Positions 1 to 10,107 of a stretch of DNA of 19,630 nucleotides are shown one piece after another. The notes beneath the pieces are model-generated. The model ran no database searches. It was not told the DNA's origin and saw only the letters and a program-made list of their open reading frames with translations. Position numbers and translations under genes: made by a program. Each line of letters starts with the position of its first letter. Within the stretch, counting starts at the first letter, position 1. Source of the DNA: Kiloniellales bacterium (GTDB lineage: Bacteria > Pseudomonadota > Alphaproteobacteria > Kiloniellales > JAKSDN01); assembly GCA_022360075.1 (NCBI GenBank), contig JAKSDN010001046.1, positions 1-19,630 of the forward strand, read 5' to 3'.

Positions 1-1
1 G

Positions 2-430
2 GCGGGCCTGGACTTCGACCACGGCACCGGCCACGGCGTCGGCAGCTACCTTGGCGTCCACGAGGGACCGCAGCGCATCTCGAAGCTGCCGAACAGGACC
101 GCGCTCGAGCCCGGCATGATCCTCTCCAACGAGCCCGGATACTACAAAGCCGGCGCCTACGGTATCCGCGTGGAGAACCTGGTGACGGTGATCGAAAGCC
201 CGGCCGCCGATGGCGAGGAGCGCGAGATGCTGGCCTTCGAGACCCTGACCCTGGCGCCGATCGACCGGGCGCTGGTCGAGCCGGATCTCATGAGCGCGGC
301 GGAGATCGCCTGGCTCGATGCCTATCACGCCCGGGTGTGCGAGACCCTGGGCCCGCTGGTCGATCCGGAGACTGCGGCCTGGCTGGCGACGGCGACGCGG
401 TCGCTGGGTGAGGGCGCCGGCTCGGATTGA
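2..430 (+). CDS. Xaa-Pro aminopeptidase (M24B family), 3' part only
   Basis: This is the C-terminal 142 residues of a metallopeptidase that removes an N-terminal residue preceding proline; the start lies beyond the left edge. Read from base 2, the frame shows three M24 hallmarks. They are GTGHGVG with the metal-binding His, followed by VHEGP; NEPGYY with a ligand Glu; and GIRVENL with the last ligand Glu. After the catalytic domain comes a tail containing LAPIDRALVEP and AWLDAYHARV. That tail is typical of the long (about 600-residue) aminopeptidase P class resembling eukaryotic APP1, rather than the shorter E. coli PepP. The protein is probably cytoplasmic. It ends in TGA only 18 bp from the convergent small gene on the other strand and is the only plus-strand gene in the window. 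The family call is firm; the long-form subclass is inferred from the tail. Confidence 0.93.
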   Translation, partial: AGLDFDHGTGHGVGSYLGVHEGPQRISKLPNRTALEPGMILSNEPGYYKAGAYGIRVENLVTVIESPAADGEEREMLAFETLTLAPIDRALVEPDLMSAAEIAWLDAYHARVCETLGPLVDPETAAWLATATRSLGEGAGSD

Positions 431-438
431 GGCCGGCG
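415..438. terminator. GC hairpin between convergent genes (weak terminator candidate)
   Basis: A 7-bp perfect inverted repeat, CGCCGGC (415-421) and GCCGGCG (432-438), flanks a 10-nt loop that contains the aminopeptidase stop codon. Its place between two convergent genes 18 bp apart suits a bidirectional terminator. No U-run follows on either strand, so this could be chance pairing in GC-rich DNA. Confidence 0.25.
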
Positions 439-448
439 GGAGAGACTC

Positions 449-706
449 TCAGACGCCTTCGCTGAACAGCGCTTTCATATAGGCGTGCTGGATGTCGTTG
501 ATATGGCGCGCAATATCGGCGAGATCCTGGCCGACCCGCTCGGCCATCGCCAGATCTTCGTCGATGAACAGGTCGGTAGGCTCGGCCCAGCGCTGGGTCA
601 TGTGAATCAAGGCGCGGTAGGCCGCTTTCTCGTGCGGCTTGTCGCCCTGGCCGAGTTCCTGGACACGGTCCAGAATGAACTCCAGGCTTTCTTCCGAATT
701 CATCAT
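449..706 (-). CDS. Small protein of unknown function, 85 residues
   Basis: I do not recognise this protein. It is acidic, lacks a signal peptide or membrane segment, and looks mostly helical, with long stretches free of Gly and Pro. Features include an aromatic and basic middle (ALIHMTQRWAEP), an acidic DLFIDEDLA segment, and a C-terminal helix with ARHINDIQHAYMKALF. It has no Cys, so a zinc finger is excluded. Two adjacent ATG codons (706 and 703) could start it. GGAG lies 8 nt before the first, so I use 706. An overlapping plus-strand frame (485-757) has no comparable start signal. The gene follows the dehydratase gene after a 101-bp gap and converges with the aminopeptidase gene. Coding status rests on the start signal, the amphipathic composition and the tight convergent packing. 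Confidence 0.7.
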   Translation of the reverse strand: MMNSEESLEFILDRVQELGQGDKPHEKAAYRALIHMTQRWAEPTDLFIDEDLAMAERVGQDLADIARHINDIQHAYMKALFSEGV

Positions 707-807
707 GGCCTCAACTCCAACCTTCGTCCCCGCTCAGACCCTATGGCTTGGGAGTAAAGACTTGGTTTATCCCCGCCGGTCCTGCTAGCGCGACCCGATC
801 GATCGAT

Positions 808-1782
808 CTAGCTGTCCGGGGCGAGGCCATCCGTACCGGCGCCGCAGACCAGGGCCGTCACGGTCGCGCCCGGCGGCACGGCCACGGCACCGCCTTGCAA
901 GGCCGCGACCGCGGCGGCCCCGGACAGCTCGGCGGCGATGCCGAGCTCGAACCAAAGCCAGCGGGCGGCCTCGCGCATGGCGCTATCGCTCACCAAAACG
1001 ATCTCGTCGACGTTGCGGCCGATGATCTCGACGTTGATCGCCTCGCTCTGGCGCGGTGCCAGGGTGGCGGCGGCCGTCTCCACGCGCTCGAGCGGCACCG
1101 CGGCACCGGCCTCCAAGCTCCGCTTCAGGGTCGGCGCGCCGCTCGGCTCCACGCCGATCACGCGGATGCCGGGCTTGACGCCCTTGGCCGCCGTCGAGAC
1201 GCCGGAGATCAGCCCGCCGCCGCCGATGGCGACGATCAGCACGTCCGTTTCCGGCGCCTGGTCCAGGATTTCCAGGCCCGCCGTTCCTTGACCGGCGATC
1301 ACGCGCGGGTCGGCGAAGGGATGGATATAGGTCAGGCCCTCGCGCGCAGCGTGGTCCAGGGCCAGCCGGTTCGAATCGTCCCAGAGCGCGCCCTCGACCA
1401 CGACTTCGGCGCCCCAGTCGCGCAGCTTGGCCGCCTTGGCCGGATGGGCGTTCTCCGAGAGATAGATCACGGCGCGCGTGCCGGCCTGCCAGCCGGCGTA
1501 GGCCACCGCGAGGCCATGGTTGCCGCCCGAGGCCGTGATGATGCCGCGCTCGACCTCGGCCGCGCTCAAGCTGAGCAGCGTGTTGCTCGCCCCGCGCGCC
1601 TTGAAGGAGCCGGTGACCTGCAGGTTCTCCAGCTTGAGCAGCAGCCGGCCGTCGCAGGCCGGCGCCTTGAGCGGCGCGGCCTCGATCAGCGGCGTGTGCC
1701 GCACCCGCCGCGCGATCCGCGCCGCTGCCGCCTCGATGTCGGCGAGGGTGACGGGGTTGGCCGTGGCGATCTGATCGGGCAT
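808..1782 (-). CDS. PLP-dependent threonine/serine dehydratase (fold-type II)
   Basis: This enzyme of 324 residues should deaminate L-threonine and/or L-serine to 2-oxobutyrate or pyruvate, or act as a serine racemase of the same family. GSFKARGA carries the PLP-binding lysine (Lys61). SGGNHGLAVAYA (about 86-97) is the family Ser/Asn-Gly loop that contacts substrate and cofactor. The glycine loop IGGGGLISG (about 186-194) binds the PLP phosphate. There is no C-terminal ACT domain, so it is the short, non-isoleucine-feedback type, closer to catabolic TdcB or serine racemase than to full-length IlvA. The start at 1782 is chosen because a perfect AAGGAG sits 7 nt upstream; the frame stays open to a TTG at 1833 but that would add a low-complexity Ala/Arg leader. 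The gene stands alone, after a 251-bp gap downstream of ligA. Substrate preference cannot be read from sequence. Confidence 0.93.
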   Translation of the reverse strand: MPDQIATANPVTLADIEAAAARIARRVRHTPLIEAAPLKAPACDGRLLLKLENLQVTGSFKARGASNTLLSLSAAEVERGIITASGGNHGLAVAYAGWQAGTRAVIYLSENAHPAKAAKLRDWGAEVVVEGALWDDSNRLALDHAAREGLTYIHPFADPRVIAGQGTAGLEILDQAPETDVLIVAIGGGGLISGVSTAAKGVKPGIRVIGVEPSGAPTLKRSLEAGAAVPLERVETAAATLAPRQSEAINVEIIGRNVDEIVLVSDSAMREAARWLWFELGIAAELSGAAAVAALQGGAVAVPPGATVTALVCGAGTDGLAPDS

Positions 1783-1789
1783 GACATTT

Positions 1790-1795
1790 CTCCTT
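1790..1795 (-). promoter_or_regulatory. Ribosome binding site of the dehydratase gene
   Basis: AAGGAG on the minus strand ends 7 nt before the ATG at 1782. It is one of the best Shine-Dalgarno matches in the window. It decides the start against longer in-frame alternatives. Confidence 0.8.
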
Positions 1796-1804
1796 CGTCC
1801 CGCC

Positions 1805-1833
1805 GTTATGGAAGCTGCGGCGGCGGGCGGCAA
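1805..1833 (-). promoter_or_regulatory. Possible sigma-70 promoter for the dehydratase gene
   Basis: On the minus strand TTGCCG (1833-1828) and CATAAC (1810-1805) are separated by exactly 17 nt. Each matches the -35 or -10 consensus at four of six positions. Transcription would start near 1798, which leaves only about 16 nt of leader holding the AAGGAG. The short leader and the modest matches make this tentative. Confidence 0.3.
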
Positions 1834-1905
1834 GGTCGGGCGTTCGTTTGTGGCGACCCGGCTCTCATCGGGCTTTCTTGGCCTCGGGCTGAGCCCCCGC
1901 AGCCG

Positions 1906-2004
1906 CCCCCCTCACCTAACCTCTCCCCCCAACTTGGGGGGAGAGGGATGAGAAGGCTTGGCGAGGCGATTAGCCGAGCCTTAGCCGGAGCCGGGTGAGG
2001 GGGG
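1906..2004. repeat. Compound palindromic intergenic element (outer stem enclosing two hairpins)
   Basis: An outer perfect 11-bp inverted repeat, CCCCCCTCACC (1906-1916) and GGTGAGGGGGG (1994-2004), encloses two further stem-loops. The first is a perfect 11-bp stem, 1920-1930 with 1936-1946, around a 5-nt AACTT loop. The second is a 10-bp stem, 1953-1962 (AAGGCTTGGC) with 1973-1982 (GCCGAGCCTT), perfect if one G-U pair is allowed, around a 10-nt loop. The whole would fold as a three-way junction. Elements with CCCTCACC and CCTCTCCCCC arms are, from memory, common dispersed intergenic repeats in proteobacterial genomes. It lies between ligA and the dehydratase gene and could also stop ligA transcription, though no U-run follows. 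Confidence 0.75.
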
Positions 2005-2033
2005 AACCGCCCCGTGTCACGCTAGAGTCAGCC

Positions 2034-5822
<3,789 letters not shown>

Positions 5823-5828
5823 TCAGCC

Positions 5829-6671
5829 TCAAAAGACGGAGTCCCAGGTGCGCGCGATCCAGGAATCCTCGTTTTCTTGCGGCTCCAGCTCGGCGCCGGT
5901 CAAGAGCGCGTAGCTGTCGCTGTACCAGGGGCTGCCGGGGAAATTGTAGCCGAGCACGGCCGCGGTCGCCTGGGCCTCGCCGTCGATACCGAGCGCCATG
6001 TAGCACTCGACCAAACGGTGCAGGGCCTCGGGGACGTGGGTCGTTGTCTGGTACTGCCCGATGACCAGCCGGAAGCGGTTGACGGCGGCGAGATACTCGA
6101 AACGGTCCTGATAGAAGCGGCCGATCTCCATGTGCTTTCCGGCCAGGTGGTCGCGGGCGAGATCGATCTTCAAGGAGGCGTCGCGGGCGTAGCCGGTCTC
6201 GGGGAAGCGGCGCACGACCTCGTCCAGCGAATCGAGCGCGAGCCGGGTCATCTCCTGATCGCGCCCGACGTCTGAGATCTGCTCGTAGTAGCTGATCGCC
6301 TTGAGGTAATAGGCGTAGCTGACGTCGGGATTGCCCGGATGGAGCTGGATGAAGCGGTCGAGGGCGTTGATGGCGTCGTCGTAGGCGTTGTTCTGATAGT
6401 GCGCGAAGGCCGCCATGACCTGGGCCTTGGAGGCCCACTGGGAGTAGGGGTGCTGGCGCTCGACCTCGTCGAAGACCTTGGCCGACTGCTGGTACTCGCC
6501 GGCGAGCATGAGGTCGAGGCCCTCGTTGTAGAGCTCCTCGACCGGGCGCTCGGGCAGGAGCGCGTCCTCGTCCGTGGTCTCGCAGGCCGTCAGGGCGAAG
6601 GCCACGACCAACGCCGCCAGGGCCGGCCGCGCCGCGCGCCTCATTCTGAAAAGCCGTGTGAAGACGTGCAT
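5829..6671 (-). CDS. bamD: Outer membrane assembly lipoprotein BamD (ComL/YfiO)
   Basis: BamD (280 residues) is the essential lipoprotein partner of BamA in the complex that inserts beta-barrel proteins into the outer membrane. It has a basic N-terminus, a hydrophobic stretch (about 16-28) and the lipobox LTAC with the lipidated Cys30, typical of type II signal peptides. The mature part contains tandem TPR-like helices: YNEGLDLMLAGEYQQSAKVF, FAHYQNNAYDDAINALDRF, and YFQ-type repeats later with FYQDRFEYLAAVNRF and ALHRLVECYMALG. It is somewhat longer than the E. coli protein at about 245 residues. The ATG at 6671 is preceded by GGAG 5 nt away. An inner ATG at 6644 has no such signal and would shorten the signal peptide's basic region. 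It is the first gene of a bamD-recN-ligA unit with its own promoter at 6726-6754. Confidence 0.96.
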   Translation of the reverse strand: MHVFTRLFRMRRAARPALAALVVAFALTACETTDEDALLPERPVEELYNEGLDLMLAGEYQQSAKVFDEVERQHPYSQWASKAQVMAAFAHYQNNAYDDAINALDRFIQLHPGNPDVSYAYYLKAISYYEQISDVGRDQEMTRLALDSLDEVVRRFPETGYARDASLKIDLARDHLAGKHMEIGRFYQDRFEYLAAVNRFRLVIGQYQTTTHVPEALHRLVECYMALGIDGEAQATAAVLGYNFPGSPWYSDSYALLTGAELEPQENEDSWIARTWDSVF

Positions 6672-6725
6672 CTCCGCTCCGCCAGCCGACTCCTGATCCC
6701 GTCGAGCCCGGCTCGACGCCGTGTG

Positions 6726-6754
6726 ACTATAGGGTCAAGGGGCGCCGCTCTCAA
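6726..6754 (-). promoter_or_regulatory. Sigma-70 type promoter of the bamD-recN-ligA unit
   Basis: On the minus strand TTGAGA (6754-6749) and TATAGT (6731-6726) each match the sigma-70 hexamers at five of six positions and are separated by exactly 17 nt. Transcription would begin near 6719, giving a leader of about 48 nt before the bamD ATG. It lies directly downstream of the lpxC terminator. The -35 box falls inside an imperfect inverted repeat (6739-6762). Confidence 0.75.
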
Positions 6755-6762
6755 GCGGCCCC

Positions 6763-6798
6763 AAAATGCCGACCGGCGCCTCACAAGGGCGCCGGTCG
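6763..6798 (-). terminator. Rho-independent terminator after lpxC
   Basis: A perfect 11-bp GC-rich stem (6788-6798 with 6770-6780, minus-strand order) encloses a 7-nt loop. It is followed on the minus strand by GG, CA and a TTTT run at 6766-6763. It begins 32 nt after the lpxC stop, the usual place. The U-run is short (four), so termination may be incomplete; a second weaker stem follows at 6762-6739. Confidence 0.7.
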
Positions 6799-6829
6799 CG
6801 TCAATCGAGAGAGTATTTTTTCAATGATT

Positions 6830-7834
6830 CTAAGCGCTTGCGGCCACTGCCCGGATCGGCGGCGCGCTCGGGCCATGGGCCTCGTCCTGCCGTCTGTCGC
6901 TCTTGCGGGGCTGTCCCGAGACCATGTCCTTGGTCAGCGTTACCCATTCCCAGGCCGAGGCATCGGCCATCACCGCCTTGAGCAGGCGCAAGGTGAGGCT
7001 GTGGCCGGCCCGCACGCCGTGGAAGTGCCCGACGATGGGTGCGCCGACCAGATAGAGATCGCCGATCGAGTCGAGCACCTTGTGGCGCACGAACTCGTTC
7101 TCGAAACGCAGGCCGCCGTCGTTGAGGATGCGATCGCCGCTGATCACGATCGCGTTGTCCAGCGAGCCGCCGAGGGCAAAGCCCATGGCGCGGAGCTGGT
7201 CGACCTCATGCAGGAAGCCGAAGGTCCGCGCGCGGGAGATCTCACGCTTGAAGACGGCGTCGCTGACCGGCGTGGACCACTTCTGCCGGGCGATGGCGCT
7301 GGTCTCGAAGTCGATCTCGAACTGCACCGTGAGCGGACAGCCCTTGACGCCGTTCGGCGCCAGCGAGGCCCAGCGATGCGGCTCCTCGATGGTCACCGGC
7401 TTGAGCAGACGCAGCGCGCGCCGCGGCGCGTCCTGCTCGACGACGCCGGCGCATTCGATCAGGAATACGAAAGGTGCGGCGCTGCCGTCCATGATCGGCA
7501 CTTCGGCGCCGCTGATCTCGATGATCGCATTGTCGATCGAGCAGCCATAGAGCGCGGCCATCAAGTGCTCGACCGTGGCGATCTTGACGCCGTCGCGATG
7601 CGCGATCGTCGTGCAAAGCGGCGTCTCGACGGCATTCTCCCAGGTCGCGCGCAGCTCGCGCCCGCCGCCCGTGATGTCCGTGCGGCGAAACACGATGCCC
7701 GTGCCGGGAGGGGCAGGGAGCAAAGCCATGCAGACCTTGTCCCCGGAGTGAACGCCGACCCCTGAACAATGGATCGCGTTCTTCAGCGTCCGCTGGCGGA
7801 CCACCTCCGATTTGCCCCCTCTCAACTCCTTCAT
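6830..7834 (-). CDS. lpxC: UDP-3-O-acyl-N-acetylglucosamine deacetylase LpxC
   Basis: LpxC (334 residues) is the zinc amidase that commits UDP-3-O-acyl-GlcNAc to lipid A synthesis in the cytoplasm. Visible catalytic residues: [12 protein letters not shown] (Glu89 base, zinc ligand His90), [11 protein letters not shown] (zinc ligands His251 and Asp255) and [10 protein letters not shown] (His278). The spacing equals that of E. coli His79, His238, Asp242 and His265 for the last three. [21 protein letters not shown] is also classic. The ATG at 7834 has GAGGGG 7 nt upstream. Earlier in-frame codons (7861, 8032) would add an Arg-rich leader unknown in the family. Compared with the usual 305 residues there is an extra polar C-terminal tail from about residue 308, ending in AVAASA. 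It is the last gene before a terminator, 292 bp after ftsZ. Confidence 0.97.
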   Translation of the reverse strand: MKELRGGKSEVVRQRTLKNAIHCSGVGVHSGDKVCMALLPAPPGTGIVFRRTDITGGGRELRATWENAVETPLCTTIAHRDGVKIATVEHLMAALYGCSIDNAIIEISGAEVPIMDGSAAPFVFLIECAGVVEQDAPRRALRLLKPVTIEEPHRWASLAPNGVKGCPLTVQFEIDFETSAIARQKWSTPVSDAVFKREISRARTFGFLHEVDQLRAMGFALGGSLDNAIVISGDRILNDGGLRFENEFVRHKVLDSIGDLYLVGAPIVGHFHGVRAGHSLTLRLLKAVMADASAWEWVTLTKDMVSGQPRKSDRRQDEAHGPSAPPIRAVAASA

Positions 7835-8126
7835 TAGGCTTCCCCTCGATCGTCGGCTCATCCAGCCAGATCTAAGCCTTTCCCCCTGGTGCCGACCGGC
7901 GCTTATCGCTGGCCTTTGCACTTCTCCAGACCGACCAGGGGACGTGTTACGGCCCCTGCGCGGCCCGCGGTCCGACTGTGTGTGACGACTCGACCGGACC
8001 AACAAGAGTCTAGGTCGGCGCCAGGGAAGCACTCAAATCACTCTTTGTTACAGTATATTACGGTCCAAACTCCTGTTCTGACGCAGATTTCCAGACTTTG
8101 GTTAACACAGCCTCCGGAGCACCGAT
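7835..8126 (-). promoter_or_regulatory. 292-bp ftsZ-lpxC intergenic region with candidate lpxC promoter
   Basis: The part near 8030-8110 is clearly AT-richer than the coding DNA. On the minus strand it holds TATACT (8057-8052), a five-of-six -10 box, but only weak -35 candidates (CAGAAC at 17 nt, TCAGAA at 18 nt). Next to the ftsZ end is TTAACCAA (8105-8098), one base from the CtrA half-site TTAACCAT of alphaproteobacteria. Two GANTC sequences (7987-7991, 8006-8010) are CcrM-type methylation motifs. I see no clear ftsZ terminator and no credible open frame here. A promoter of its own for lpxC is likely; the exact elements are tentative. Confidence 0.4.
7842..7847 (-). promoter_or_regulatory. 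Ribosome binding site of lpxC
   Basis: GAGGGG on the minus strand ends 7 nt before the ATG at 7834. It supports this start over the upstream in-frame ATG at 7861, which has only a poor GGCTGG in front. Confidence 0.65.
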
Positions 8127-10019
8127 TCAGTTCGCCTGGCGCCGCAGGAACGCGGGAATATCCAGCAGATCGTCCTCGGGGTTCGTCGGCGCGATCCGCT
8201 CGCTGGGCTCCAAGCCGGCCAGCCGGGGCTGAGGGTCGGGGCTCGCCGGAGCGGCGTCGACCCGGCCCTGCGCCGGCTCGGCCGCCGGATTGGCCGCCGT
8301 TGCGGGGGCCGGACGACGGGGCCGCGGTGCCGGCGGAGAGACCAGCGGCTCGCTGCGCCCGGCGGCGCTCGGCGAGGGCTCCCGGGTTGCGGCGGGGCGC
8401 TCGGTCGCGCGCTGTTGAGGTGCGCTCGTGTCCTCACCCTGCATGCGGCGGGCGGCCTCGGTCATGCGGGCGAACAGCCCCCTTTGCTTGCGCGGCGCCG
8501 CAGGGCTTTCTTCCTTGCTCGGCGCAACCTGGGCGTCTCGGCTGCCGTTGGCGACGGCGGCCGCGGCGAAGGGCTCTGCCGCCGCGGCCGGCTCGGGGGC
8601 CGGCTTGCTGCTCGGCGTGGGCTGGACCGGCGGCGGCGCCACGAAGGCGTCGCGCTCGGCGGCCCGTTGCTCGAGCTCGCGGGCCCGGACTTCGGCCTCT
8701 TCGGCCGGATCGCTCGGTGACGCTTCCGCCGTGGCCTCGGCAACCTCGGCCTCGACCGCCGCCGCTTCGGACTCTTCGGGTTCGGCGGCGGGCTCCGGGG
8801 CCTCCTCGTGCTCGGGCTCCGAGATGGCGAGGTTCTGCGCGACCGCCGCGCTCGCGCCCGGGGCGGCTCCGGCGGCGGTCATGGTCGGCGTCGCCGGTGC
8901 CGAGTTCGGCATCGAGGGTTCCGGCGCGGGCGCCGCCGTGGCGCCGGCGACGGCGCCACCGGTCGCGGCGCTGGCCGGCGCCTGCTTGCCGCCGCCGCTC
9001 GAGCGGTCGGAGACCAGGCTGAGGGTGATCGGCCGCGGCTGCACGGCTTCGTCGACGTCGATGCCGGTTGCCACGACCGAGACGCGCATCCGGCCCTCGA
9101 GCTGGGCATCGTAAGTCGAGCCGAAGATGATGTTGGCGTCGGGATCGACCTCGTCGCGGATGCGGTTGGCCGCCTCGTCGACCTCGAACAGCGTCAGGTC
9201 GGGGCCGCCGGTGATGTTGATCAGGACGCCGCGCGCGCCCTTCATCGAGACGTCGTCGAGCAGCGGGTTGGAGATCGCCGCCTCGGCCGCCGCCACGGAG
9301 CGCTGCTCACCCTCGCCCTCGCCGGTGCCCATCATCGCCTTGCCCATCTCGGTCATGACCGTGCGGATGTCGGCGAAGTCCAGGTTGATCAGGCCGGGCA
9401 TGACCATCAGGTCGGTGACCCCGCGCACACCCGAGTAGAGCACGTCGTCGGCCATCTTGAAGGCATCGGCGAAGGTGGTCTTCTCGTTGGCCACGCGGAA
9501 CAGGTTCTGGTTCGGGATGATGATCAGCGTATCGACGTACTGCTGCAGGTCGCTGAGGCCGGTCTCGGCGATGCGCATGCGGTGCACGCCCTCGAAGTGG
9601 AAGGGCTTGGTCACCACGCCGACGGTCAGGATTCCGGCCTCGCGCGCGGCCTGCGCGATCACCGGTGCCGCGCCCGTGCCGGTGCCGCCGCCCAAACCGG
9701 CGGTGATGAAGACCATGTTGGCGGTCTCGAGCTGCGACATGATCTCGTCCAGCGCCTCCTCGGCGGCGGCACGGCCGACGTCGGGACGCGAGCCGGCGCC
9801 GAGCCCCTGCGTGATGTTGCGGCCAAGCTGGATCCGGCGCTCGCAGAGCGACTGCGCCAGGGCCTGGGCATCGGTGTTCATCACGATGAACTCGACGCCT
9901 TCGAGATTGGCCTGGATCATGTTCGTCACGGCATTGCCGCCGGCGCCACCCACCCCGATCACCGTGATCCGCGGTGCGAGCTGCTGTTCCATGGCTGGCA
10001 TGCTGAGGTTCAGGGTCAT
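8127..10019 (-). CDS. ftsZ: Cell division GTPase FtsZ with very long C-terminal linker
   Basis: FtsZ (630 residues) is the tubulin-like GTPase that forms the Z-ring at the division site. The GTPase core (about 15-325) has VGGAGGNAV (23-31), the tubulin signature GGGTGTG (110-116) and the T7 synergy loop [11 protein letters not shown] (212-222), which supplies the hydrolysis Asp residues. From about 330 to 600 runs a low-complexity linker rich in Ala, Pro, Glu and Ser, then a short conserved tail with [13 protein letters not shown] that binds FtsA and other partners. Most FtsZ proteins are 350-400 residues; long linkers are known in alphaproteobacteria such as Caulobacter. The start is the second of two adjacent ATGs (10019), because GGAGG lies 5 nt from it and only 2 nt from the first. 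It follows ftsA after 88 bp. Confidence 0.98.
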   Translation of the reverse strand: MTLNLSMPAMEQQLAPRITVIGVGGAGGNAVTNMIQANLEGVEFIVMNTDAQALAQSLCERRIQLGRNITQGLGAGSRPDVGRAAAEEALDEIMSQLETANMVFITAGLGGGTGTGAAPVIAQAAREAGILTVGVVTKPFHFEGVHRMRIAETGLSDLQQYVDTLIIIPNQNLFRVANEKTTFADAFKMADDVLYSGVRGVTDLMVMPGLINLDFADIRTVMTEMGKAMMGTGEGEGEQRSVAAAEAAISNPLLDDVSMKGARGVLINITGGPDLTLFEVDEAANRIRDEVDPDANIIFGSTYDAQLEGRMRVSVVATGIDVDEAVQPRPITLSLVSDRSSGGGKQAPASAATGGAVAGATAAPAPEPSMPNSAPATPTMTAAGAAPGASAAVAQNLAISEPEHEEAPEPAAEPEESEAAAVEAEVAEATAEASPSDPAEEAEVRARELEQRAAERDAFVAPPPVQPTPSSKPAPEPAAAAEPFAAAAVANGSRDAQVAPSKEESPAAPRKQRGLFARMTEAARRMQGEDTSAPQQRATERPAATREPSPSAAGRSEPLVSPPAPRPRRPAPATAANPAAEPAQGRVDAAPASPDPQPRLAGLEPSERIAPTNPEDDLLDIPAFLRRQAN

Positions 10020-10024
10020 CATCG

Positions 10025-10029
10025 CCTCC
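10025..10029 (-). promoter_or_regulatory. Ribosome binding site of ftsZ
   Basis: GGAGG on the minus strand precedes two adjacent ATG codons by 2 nt (10022) and 5 nt (10019). The spacing favours the second, which gives an N-terminus MTLNL as in other alphaproteobacterial FtsZ proteins. Confidence 0.75.
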
Positions 10030-10107
10030 AACTAGCGTTCATCAACCTGTTGCCGGTCACGCCGGCCGATTGCCTCGATACGGCCGAGGCGTCCGGAATG
10101 GCACCGG

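Noticed and set aside
440..450. GAGAGACTCTC palindrome at the end of the small gene
   Set aside because: The arms are 5 bp with a 1-nt centre, which cannot form a stable RNA hairpin, and it overlaps the stop codon by chance.
797..810. GATCGATCGATC tandem motif near the dehydratase stop, repeated at about 17210 inside ftsW
   Set aside because: The shared stretch is a simple 4-base repetition; in ftsW it is explained by codons for Arg-Ser-Ile-Asp. No further structure links the two.
7835..8032. N-terminal extension of the lpxC frame to 400 residues
   Set aside because: The leader is Arg-rich and unlike LpxC; a good ribosome site (GAGGGG) marks the ATG at 7834.
10072..10090. 6-bp hairpin (GCCTCG with CGAGGC) between ftsA and ftsZ
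   Set aside because: The stem is short, there is no U-run, and a terminator between ftsA and ftsZ would be unexpected; chance pairing in GC-rich DNA is enough.
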